Assembly: GCA_001804815.1 (NCBI GenBank)
Contig: MHBI01000007.1
Span: forward strand, 1-64,000
Direction: 5' to 3'
From: Lentisphaerae bacterium GWF2_50_93
GTDB lineage: Bacteria > Verrucomicrobiota > Lentisphaeria > Victivallales > GWF2-50-93
Length of the DNA: 64,000 nt
Below the pieces are notes generated by a model. It searched no databases. It was not told the origin of the DNA and was given only the letters and a program-made list of their open reading frames with translations. Position numbers and translations under genes: made by a program. The first letter of the stretch is position 1, and the number at the start of each line of letters is the position of its first letter. Below are positions 15,935-22,983 of the stretch, piece after piece.

Positions 15935-18271
15935 ATGAACAGCAAATCATTTCTCAACTCAATTCTATTTTCCGCGGCAATGCTGGCATGCAGGGCCTAC
16001 GCGGCCGAACCTGTCGATGCCGGCGCGCCTTTCGGCAAGCAGCTGCTGGTGCAGGAAATTGACTGTTCGAAGGACAATTCGGAAGCAATGTTCACCGAGT
16101 ATCCAAAAGGCGTCAGCAAAGTCGAGACCATACTTGGAACTCCATGCCGCATCCTCCCCAATGCAGAAGGCGGCTCGAAATATTTTGCATACCGTGTCGG
16201 CAAGGGGCTCAATCTCAAGCCTGGCACCGCCTACGTTCTCTCGGTGGAGTTCCCGGATGACAAGCCCCGCAGCATGTTCATATGCAACTGGGGCTGCGAA
16301 ACTGCCAGGGGCATCCACAGCGGAACGACAGTCGGCGACGCCATCAAGGCGCTTTACGTGAACCACAATCCTGAATCCCTCAAATTCCCGCTTTCAGGAA
16401 AAATTCAGACATGGCGCGAACTCTTCTTCCTCCACGACCGTTTTCCTGAAATAAAACGTCCGCGCGGACGCGAGACAAGGCCCTTGCTTCCACAGGACGG
16501 ATTCTGGGTCATCATCGCACAGCTCAAGGCTGAAAACAATCTCGAGTCGGCCGGAGCGGCAGTCTCAAAAATAAGACTCTTCGAAATCACCGATACCGGC
16601 GCCCTCGCCCAGAAAATAAATTATCCTCCCGCCGAACTTCCGCGCAGGTATCTTTTCTTCCGCGAGGAAATGGCGGACGGCGTCATTGCCCAGGGACACA
16701 AGCCTGAAGAAAAACTTCCGGAACTGCGCGGGGTGGCAAATCCGGTGGACTGGTATGAATACAAAGTCAAGCTCATGAAATTCCTCGGAATGAACACGTT
16801 CACCAAGGACCTACTCGAGTTCGGACACAACCAGGGCTGGGATTCCTCCAAGTACGGCGGGGACAAATGGTACAACCAGTCATCGACCCGGACGCTTTGG
16901 ACCGATATAATCCAGATGCTTGCAAAATACCCGGACTTCTACGTATTTCCCTATTATGAATACGCCGGCAGCATAGGCCAGGACAAGAATGTCGCTATCG
17001 GCAATCAGCGCCGCTGCGAAACTCTCAAAGGGGGCAAGGACTACACGCACATAGAATGGTGCCACAAGACCAACGCCGACATCATCGATCCGGATTTCAT
17101 CGAGGACGCGAAAAAACTTCTTGATGTCACCATTGTCGAGAACAAGGACAAGGCGAAGTTCATCGGGGCATGGTTCCGCCCCAGGCCGGAGGCGAATCCG
17201 ATAAGCTTCAACGCCAAGGACATTGAAATCTTCAATTCTGAAACAAAGCAGGATAAGAAAATCACGCGCGAGGATCTCCAGAAGGACAAGGCGCTCCTTG
17301 ACAAATACTATGAATGGTGGTTCAAGAAAAGGCGCGACTTCAATCTCGCACTGTCGGAATATCTGCGCAAGGAAGTCAGTCCCGAAGCTGTCCTGCTCTA
17401 TACAACCGATTCGAGCGAGCCGGGCATCGGACTTCCCGGCTCAATCGTTGCGAAAGGAATGAAGAATCCATGGGAATGGAAGACTGCGGTTGTCAACGAC
17501 GCCCCGGAGAAATGGGAGAAAAATCTCGACGGCAGCAGGGAATTCTTCAAGTTCGTGAAATCAGTGCCGTACGACAAGGTAGTTGCGGAGGACATGTATC
17601 TGCAGGCGCTGCTTGAGAAGCATGGCACATGGGGCAGTTATGAATGGCAGCACGCGAATCCCTGGAACGATCCGCAGAACTACAAGGACAAGCCGGGAAT
17701 CATGCTCAGCTATTCCTTCAACAGGCTCTATACCGTCTCCTCGAAGAAGGCTTTTGACGCATTCAGGACGCCGTCGGGACTCGCGATCATCCGCCATTAC
17801 GGCCTGAATGAAAACGACATGAACGACGGCAAGGATCCAATCCTGGGCTATTTCGTGGCCGATGTCGAGCGCACGGGCCCCTACTGCATGATCGGCGAGG
17901 CGCGCGCCTTCGCAAACGGAGATCCGCGCTTCATCGGGTATCTCGCAGGCAACAGCTTCAACCGGGGATTCCCGGAATATGTGCGCACATTCAACGCGGC
18001 ATTCCTGTCGCTCCCGGCCATGCCAAGCAAGATAATCGATAATGCCTCAGCCGATCCTGAAGTCATTGCCAGGGCGTTTCCAACGGAGAAGTACGGGACG
18101 TATGTCGGCATAGTCAACACGGGTTTGACAGATAAGAACGCCATCGAAGTTTCACTGCCTAAATGCAGCAAGGTTACAGATACGGTTTCCGGCGAGACCA
18201 TTCCTGTAAAGGATGGAAAAATAAAGCTTTCAATGTATCCCGGACAGCTAAGGGCGCTGAATCTCAGGTAG
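15935..18271 (+). CDS. Large secreted glycoside hydrolase-like protein, family not recognised
   Basis: The 778-residue protein starts with a signal peptide (ILFSAAMLACRAYAA). Residues about 30-230 look like a beta-rich N-terminal module. The middle (about 240-640) has the character of an alpha/beta barrel hydrolase, with WYEYKVKLMKFLGMNTFTKD, FYVFPYYEYAG, acidic-aromatic patches such as LLYTTDSSEPG and WGSYEWQHANPW. The end (about 680-778) resembles a small beta-sandwich closing domain. I cannot assign a CAZy family or catalytic pair. Its position between pilin-like genes and before a mutarotase-like and a deacetylase gene supports a periplasmic or surface polysaccharide role. The C-terminus shows no sorting signal. 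Confidence 0.6.
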   Translation: MNSKSFLNSILFSAAMLACRAYAAEPVDAGAPFGKQLLVQEIDCSKDNSEAMFTEYPKGVSKVETILGTPCRILPNAEGGSKYFAYRVGKGLNLKPGTAYVLSVEFPDDKPRSMFICNWGCETARGIHSGTTVGDAIKALYVNHNPESLKFPLSGKIQTWRELFFLHDRFPEIKRPRGRETRPLLPQDGFWVIIAQLKAENNLESAGAAVSKIRLFEITDTGALAQKINYPPAELPRRYLFFREEMADGVIAQGHKPEEKLPELRGVANPVDWYEYKVKLMKFLGMNTFTKDLLEFGHNQGWDSSKYGGDKWYNQSSTRTLWTDIIQMLAKYPDFYVFPYYEYAGSIGQDKNVAIGNQRRCETLKGGKDYTHIEWCHKTNADIIDPDFIEDAKKLLDVTIVENKDKAKFIGAWFRPRPEANPISFNAKDIEIFNSETKQDKKITREDLQKDKALLDKYYEWWFKKRRDFNLALSEYLRKEVSPEAVLLYTTDSSEPGIGLPGSIVAKGMKNPWEWKTAVVNDAPEKWEKNLDGSREFFKFVKSVPYDKVVAEDMYLQALLEKHGTWGSYEWQHANPWNDPQNYKDKPGIMLSYSFNRLYTVSSKKAFDAFRTPSGLAIIRHYGLNENDMNDGKDPILGYFVADVERTGPYCMIGEARAFANGDPRFIGYLAGNSFNRGFPEYVRTFNAAFLSLPAMPSKIIDNASADPEVIARAFPTEKYGTYVGIVNTGLTDKNAIEVSLPKCSKVTDTVSGETIPVKDGKIKLSMYPGQLRALNLR

Positions 18272-18358
18272 GGACTATTTTTTTCCTTTGGAATATGATA
18301 TAATTGAAAAAGCAACATAGCAACGTACTTGAAAAACAGGTAAATGGAAGTTTAAGAT

Positions 18359-19192
18359 ATGAATGAGAAATTGAAATTCACGCTGATCGAGCTTCTGGTC
18401 GTAATTGCGATTATCGCAATACTTGCCGCCCTGCTCCTGCCTGCCTTGAAAAATGCAAGGGATTCGGCAAAGCGCATCTCCTGCGTGGCAAACCTCAAGC
18501 AGATTGGGCTTTCCCAGCTTAACTATGCTGGCGACAACGTTGATCGCCTGCCATATTCCTACACGTCGGGCGGCGCCTGGGACAGGGGACGAGGCATCAA
18601 CCTGGAGCGGCTCCTGGCAGACTATGTCGGATTCAAATATCCGTCATCTGATGCTTTTCAGGCAATAGGAGGTATTTTTATTTGTCCCTCGTCAAACATG
18701 AGCCTTTACAAGAACGGCAGCGGGAAATGGCGCTACCTGCATGGAACCAATACGGCATATGACGGCCTGAATTCATATACAGGTTCGAGGATCTACCAAT
18801 GCACCAACGGCAATTCAAACGCCAATCCCCTGCACGACCCTACGCTCGTAGCCTTGACGGGTCCGTTTTCGACATTCTATTACAGGAATCCCGCAAGCAA
18901 GCCAATCCACATATGTTCACGCGGCAGATCTCAGTCTCCAGAAGATTACCTCCCTTTCGGAAGCACCCACTCGGCTATAGATGACTGGAATGGCCCTGCT
19001 TCAAGCTGGCATACTCCCAACGGTCCCCGTCCTACTGTCTTCCTGGATGGACACGCCACTATACTAGTGATGAAAAAATACCGGATGAACGTATGGAGCA
19101 ATCTCGATACTGACCCTGGCAGCAACTCTTATTGGTGGGAACAAGGCCCGAATGGTCTTAAACCTTATGAAAACAGCATAGAAGAGTATTGA
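18359..19192 (+). CDS. Prepilin-type N-terminal methylation protein 4
   Basis: [22 protein letters not shown] gives the prepilin leader and helix. The body is more diverged than copies 1-3 but keeps [18 protein letters not shown] and GSTHS. The motif before DG is longer (WH, 11 residues, DGHA), and the protein ends NSIEEY. Length is 277 residues. A TATAAT at 18299-18304 lies in the 87-base gap upstream, but no matching -35 box or CGTGAGCGGTTA site is seen, so its control differs from copies 1-3. Start follows a weak AAGTTTAAG. Confidence 0.87.
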   Translation: MNEKLKFTLIELLVVIAIIAILAALLLPALKNARDSAKRISCVANLKQIGLSQLNYAGDNVDRLPYSYTSGGAWDRGRGINLERLLADYVGFKYPSSDAFQAIGGIFICPSSNMSLYKNGSGKWRYLHGTNTAYDGLNSYTGSRIYQCTNGNSNANPLHDPTLVALTGPFSTFYYRNPASKPIHICSRGRSQSPEDYLPFGSTHSAIDDWNGPASSWHTPNGPRPTVFLDGHATILVMKKYRMNVWSNLDTDPGSNSYWWEQGPNGLKPYENSIEEY

Positions 19193-19227
19193 TAAATTAC
19201 TCCCGGCTGATGCCGGAAGGAATTTAT
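19192..19227 (+). promoter_or_regulatory. Two-part hairpin between pilin 4 and mutarotase-like gene
   Basis: Outer arms ATAAATT (19192-19198) and AATTTAT (19221-19227) enclose an inner CCGGC/GCCGG stem with a TGAT loop. AAGGAA lies in the right arm 19 bases before the next ATG. It may attenuate or stabilise the message; it lacks a T-run. Confidence 0.45.
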
Positions 19228-19240
19228 AAAATGAGAGAAC

Positions 19241-20254
19241 ATGCGGAAAAACATCAAATTCATATGCTGCGCAATCTTTTTCTATTCAATACTGCTCTCT
19301 GCACAGGCGGCACCGGACAGGGCATCGGCCTCATCCGCCAAGCTCGCTGACGGCAAGGAAACTCCATGCGTGATCCTTTCGAACGAATCGCTCACCGTGA
19401 AATTCCTTCCTGAAATAGGCGGCAAGATAATTTCCATAAAGGACTCTTCAGGAAACGAATACCTCGACCGCGGAACCAAAGCCTACAGCGGACGCTTCAC
19501 GGAAATGACCTACAACGACACCGAGTTCGACGGCATCGACGAAGTCTTCCCTACCATGACAGAGTGCAAGATGCCAGCCGGGGAATTCAAGGGTGCAAAA
19601 CTCCATCCGCACGGCGACCTCTACAGGAAAAAATGGACGCATTCATTGGACAATGGAACCCTATCCATGGAGACGTCCGGCTTCGAACTGCCTTATATCT
19701 TCAAGCGTACTGCAAAACTCGACAAGTCATCGCTTGTCCTTGACTACACCGTTACAAACAATTCCAAGGAGCCCCTGCCCTACATCTACACATTCCATCC
19801 AATCTTCAGCGCCAGGACAGGGTCAAGGCTCGAACTTCCTGCTGAAATGAACGTGAAGGTCTCCTATTCGATGAAAGGCTGGCTTGGAAAAGGCGGAGAA
19901 AGCAGGAAACTCGGTGAAATCAAGAATGAAGACGGCACGCCTTTCCTTGAAAAGATGTTCACGAGCAGCAGCGGAAGATACTGGAAGTTCTTCACGGAGA
20001 AACTTACAAAGGGCGAAGTGATTCTCTCACACGAGGGCTCATCAAAGCTTGTCATGGCCTGGCCTGCCGACATGTTCCCTTACCTTGCGGTCTGGTGCAG
20101 CGAGGGCAACGTCGGCGGACAAAACCATATTGCGCCAGAACCTTCGGTGTCCATGGAGGAATCACTGGAAAAGGCATATGCCGCAGGCGAGGCGCGCAGC
20201 ATCCCGGCAAAAGGAACAGAAAAGTGGCAGATAAGGATTTCGATAATGAAGTAA
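19241..20254 (+). CDS. Secreted aldose 1-epimerase (mutarotase)-like protein
   Basis: The 337-residue protein has a signal peptide (FYSILLSAQAAPD). The body shows the galactose mutarotase-like fold: FLPEIGGKIISIKDSSGNEYL near the start, HPHGDLYRKKW, IYTFHPIFSA and HIAPEPSVSM, where the histidines and the glutamate in APEP occupy positions used for sugar binding and catalysis in mutarotases. Related secreted proteins of unknown substrate are common in Lentisphaerota. It may act on sugars released by the preceding large protein. Catalytic activity is not certain because the family includes many non-enzymatic members. Confidence 0.7.
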   Translation: MRKNIKFICCAIFFYSILLSAQAAPDRASASSAKLADGKETPCVILSNESLTVKFLPEIGGKIISIKDSSGNEYLDRGTKAYSGRFTEMTYNDTEFDGIDEVFPTMTECKMPAGEFKGAKLHPHGDLYRKKWTHSLDNGTLSMETSGFELPYIFKRTAKLDKSSLVLDYTVTNNSKEPLPYIYTFHPIFSARTGSRLELPAEMNVKVSYSMKGWLGKGGESRKLGEIKNEDGTPFLEKMFTSSSGRYWKFFTEKLTKGEVILSHEGSSKLVMAWPADMFPYLAVWCSEGNVGGQNHIAPEPSVSMEESLEKAYAAGEARSIPAKGTEKWQIRISIMK

Positions 20255-20263
20255 GATGGAACG

Positions 20264-20322
20264 CCACCAACCTGGTGGTATCACGAGCAGAAAAGTAAAA
20301 GACTGCCGGCAAGGGTGCCGGC
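20264..20322. repeat. Two small hairpins between mutarotase-like and deacetylase genes
   Basis: CCACCA/TGGTGG (20264-20278, loop ACC) and GCCGGCA/TGCCGGC (20305-20322, loop AGGG) lie in the gap after the stop codon. Neither is followed by a T-run. They may be RNA stability elements or minor palindromic repeats. Confidence 0.4.
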
Positions 20323-20364
20323 GGTCCGAAAATACAAATTCCTATAAGATTAAAAGGAGTATAT

Positions 20365-21783
20365 ATGATTAAGATATTAACCGGTATTTTCGCACTGTCT
20401 CTTGCGACGTTCGCAATTTCCGCACAGGAAATAAAATGGGAATATCCTTTGAAAGGGGACGCCAAGGCGGTCAAGGCGTCCGTGTCGCCGTTCCTGTACG
20501 GGAAGACCTGGGGATACAGCATCGAACTCGATGACGGAGGAATTCTTGCAAAGAACGTCGCACAGCCGCTCTTTGCCGAATACAAGTTCACCGACGCTCC
20601 TCCGGGAGTCAAACGAGGGAAGGAAACGCCTTTCGTCGGAACTGCCGCCGTCATGGTCTGCAACATGTCAGGCGGAAACAGCACCATTCTTTCATGGGAC
20701 GACGTGAAAGACCTTCTGGCGAAGGGATGGGACATTTCAAACCACAGCTTCTGGCACACTGGAATCCACTGGGACAAGACCAAGCTGCTCTCTCCGGACC
20801 AGTTCAAGCGTGAGCTCTTCTGGAGCCAGGCGGTATTCGCACATTACGCCTACGCTGACAAGAAGGCGCCGCTGACTTTCGTATATCCGTCCGGCGACTA
20901 CAACTACAAGCCTTTCCTCAAGGAGTTCAACCTGCGCGCCGGTTCACGTGTCAGCGGCAGCAGCGCTGCCTCAATATTCGACCCGAAATTCGACCCTCTC
21001 GAACTCTGCAGGAGCAACCTTGACGGACTCGGCGGCGACAAGAACAAGGATCCCATGGGCGACTTCCCGAAGGATATCAAGGATGGAACGCTCCATGTAG
21101 ATTTCTCCCATGGAATCGACGAGAAGAAGGATTCCGTCAACTACAAGGCCTGGCAGGAAAGGCTGAAGACGATCTCAGACAAGTATGGCGCAAAGGGGCT
21201 CGACAATGTCTGGTGCGCCCCGACATCGGATCTGGTCAGCTATGCACTTGCCGCGAAATCCGCAAAAGTGGATGTATCCGCCGGAAAAATCACAGTTGTC
21301 CTTCCCGCCGGCACCATTGAGTCCAGGCTCACAATCCGCCTCGAAGGCATCCCTGAAAGCGTGAAGCTTGATGTTCCAAAGGACGGCCTGATCTACCGTC
21401 AGGGCGACAAAGTCTGGCTGACTACCCCTGCCCTCGGCAAGCCCAATGAAGCACCAAAGCCAAAGGTTAAAATCGGCTATGAAGGAAACTTCGCACCGGA
21501 AATAAAATTCGACAAGCCGATGAAGGTCGCAGCTGTCAGACTCCAGCAGTCGGGCGGTTTCGCCAAGGGCTACGTTCCCAGGGTTGTCTTCCTGCTCAAG
21601 GATGGAACCAGGAAGGAATTCAACGTCGAAAAAGTCCACAAGTGGACAGGATTCGGCCCGAGATGGGGAGGCTGGTGCCTCTATCCTCTTCTTCCTGAGG
21701 AAGACGCCGTCCTCGCAGACGGAGTCGAGATTGCCCCGGATCCGGCCTTCAAGAAAGTCGAAGTCTGGATTCTGGACGAGTAG
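20365..21783 (+). CDS. Secreted polysaccharide deacetylase-like protein
   Basis: A signal peptide (MIKILTGIFALSLATFAISA) is followed by a NodB-like domain. Recognisable motifs are IELDDGG (motif 1, usually TFDDG), SNHSFWH (motif 2, the H-S-x-x-H metal site), FVYPSGDYNY (motif 3) and VDFSHGID (motif 5). Such enzymes remove N- or O-acetyl groups from polysaccharides in the periplasm or outside. Residues beyond about 290 form an extra beta-rich domain (ITVVLPAGTIESRLTIRLEG onward) that could bind carbohydrate. Total 472 residues. An AAAGGAG lies 5-6 bases upstream of the ATG. The substrate is unknown; it closes the sugar-related plus-strand cluster. Confidence 0.8.
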   Translation: MIKILTGIFALSLATFAISAQEIKWEYPLKGDAKAVKASVSPFLYGKTWGYSIELDDGGILAKNVAQPLFAEYKFTDAPPGVKRGKETPFVGTAAVMVCNMSGGNSTILSWDDVKDLLAKGWDISNHSFWHTGIHWDKTKLLSPDQFKRELFWSQAVFAHYAYADKKAPLTFVYPSGDYNYKPFLKEFNLRAGSRVSGSSAASIFDPKFDPLELCRSNLDGLGGDKNKDPMGDFPKDIKDGTLHVDFSHGIDEKKDSVNYKAWQERLKTISDKYGAKGLDNVWCAPTSDLVSYALAAKSAKVDVSAGKITVVLPAGTIESRLTIRLEGIPESVKLDVPKDGLIYRQGDKVWLTTPALGKPNEAPKPKVKIGYEGNFAPEIKFDKPMKVAAVRLQQSGGFAKGYVPRVVFLLKDGTRKEFNVEKVHKWTGFGPRWGGWCLYPLLPEEDAVLADGVEIAPDPAFKKVEVWILDE

Positions 21784-21805
21784 TTAGACGTTGCTCGAAA
21801 AGGAG

Positions 21806-21874
21806 GTAGCACAGACATTCCTGTCTGTGACGGAAAATGAAATTTCAAACCACAGACAAGAATGTCTGTGCTAC
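21806..21874. repeat. REPIN-like doublet, family A (GTAG ... CTAC)
   Basis: GTAG followed by a CACAGAC/GTCTGTG hairpin (21806-21829) is mirrored by the same sequence ending CTAC (21851-21874). The 24-base arms are complementary with one mismatch. GTAG plus an imperfect palindrome is the hallmark of REP sequences mobilised by RAYT (TnpA-REP) transposases, and two inverted copies make a REPIN. It lies 23 bases after the deacetylase stop. The rest of the gap to 22089 shows nothing definite. Confidence 0.72.
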
Positions 21875-22089
21875 TTTTTAGACAAACTAAAGTTTGAACT
21901 CCAACATTTGTCGGTGTGCTGAGGTTGGAGTCCAAGTCCCGACATCCTTGCTGGAGCCGGGATCGTAGACTTCAGCTTGTTTATTCATGATGGCAGAAGT
22001 GCTCAACTTTGCAAGTCCGGTTGAAGTGGGCCCAATCCAATTGTAGATTACCACCTGCAGGAAATACAATTCAGCTGGGAGATGACATC

Positions 22090-22983
22090 ATGAGGACATC
22101 TGCTTCCATCAGGGAGCCCGCCGTGGCGGGCCAGTTCTACGAATCGGATCCCAAGGCCCTGAGGTCCGGGATCGAGGAAATGTTCGCATCCGCCGGGTCA
22201 CCGCAGAGGAAACCAGGCCGAATTGTCCAGGCCGTAATAGTTCCGCATGCCGGATACGTCTATTCAGGCAGGACAGCCGCCCGGACCATCAGGACCGCGG
22301 AAGGGACAGCCTACAGGAAAGCCGTGGTGATCTCGCCGTCGCACACGTTCCCGTTCGAGGGCATAGTCGCATCCTCCTTCAAATCCTACAGGACTCCGCT
22401 GGGAACGATGGACATAGATACTGAAACCGTGGAACGTCTTGTCAAAAGCAAGAACAACTACATATCGGAGATGACCGAGGCGCATATTCCGGAACATTCA
22501 CTGGAAGTGGAGCTTCCGTTCCTGCAGGTGATGTTTCCTGACATCAAGCTGATCCCATTCGTATGCGGCCATATCGAACCTGATTCCGCCGCGGAAATAG
22601 CCGAATCGCTTTCAGGTCTGCTCGTTCCTGGGAACCTATGGGTCATAAGCTCCGACTTCACCCACTTCGGACGATCCTTCGGATACAAACCCTTCTCCGA
22701 TGACATACCTGCGAAATTGAAGGAACTTGACATGGGTGCGGTCGACAGGATCGTCAATCTTGATTTCAACGGATTCTCCGGTTATGTGGAGAAGACAAAG
22801 GCGACCATCTGCGGCGCAAACCCAATAAGGATACTATTGAAGACTCTTGAACTGCTATCCGGAAAGGGCACTGTATTCGAGCCTGAGCTTGTCGAATATA
22901 CCACCAGCGGAGAACTGACAGGTGATTATTCGCACTGCGTGAGCTACGCGGGAATTTCCATCCATAGAAAAACAGGGACGTGA
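22090..22983 (+). CDS. amrB: AmmeMemoRadiSam system protein B (Memo-like)
   Basis: The 297-residue protein matches the MEMO1 family: REPAVAGQFYESDP at the start, VPHAGYVYSG, ISPSHTFPF, IPEHSLEVELPFLQ, SSDFTHFG and ICGANPI, which carry the conserved histidines that line a metal-site pocket related to dioxygenases. ATG 22090 is preferred because GGGAG lies 7 bases upstream. The AmmeMemoRadiSam set normally also has an AMMECR1 protein and a radical SAM protein, but neither is adjacent. It overlaps the histidine kinase start by one base, implying translational coupling. Its biochemical role is unresolved. Confidence 0.9.
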   Translation: MRTSASIREPAVAGQFYESDPKALRSGIEEMFASAGSPQRKPGRIVQAVIVPHAGYVYSGRTAARTIRTAEGTAYRKAVVISPSHTFPFEGIVASSFKSYRTPLGTMDIDTETVERLVKSKNNYISEMTEAHIPEHSLEVELPFLQVMFPDIKLIPFVCGHIEPDSAAEIAESLSGLLVPGNLWVISSDFTHFGRSFGYKPFSDDIPAKLKELDMGAVDRIVNLDFNGFSGYVEKTKATICGANPIRILLKTLELLSGKGTVFEPELVEYTTSGELTGDYSHCVSYAGISIHRKTGT

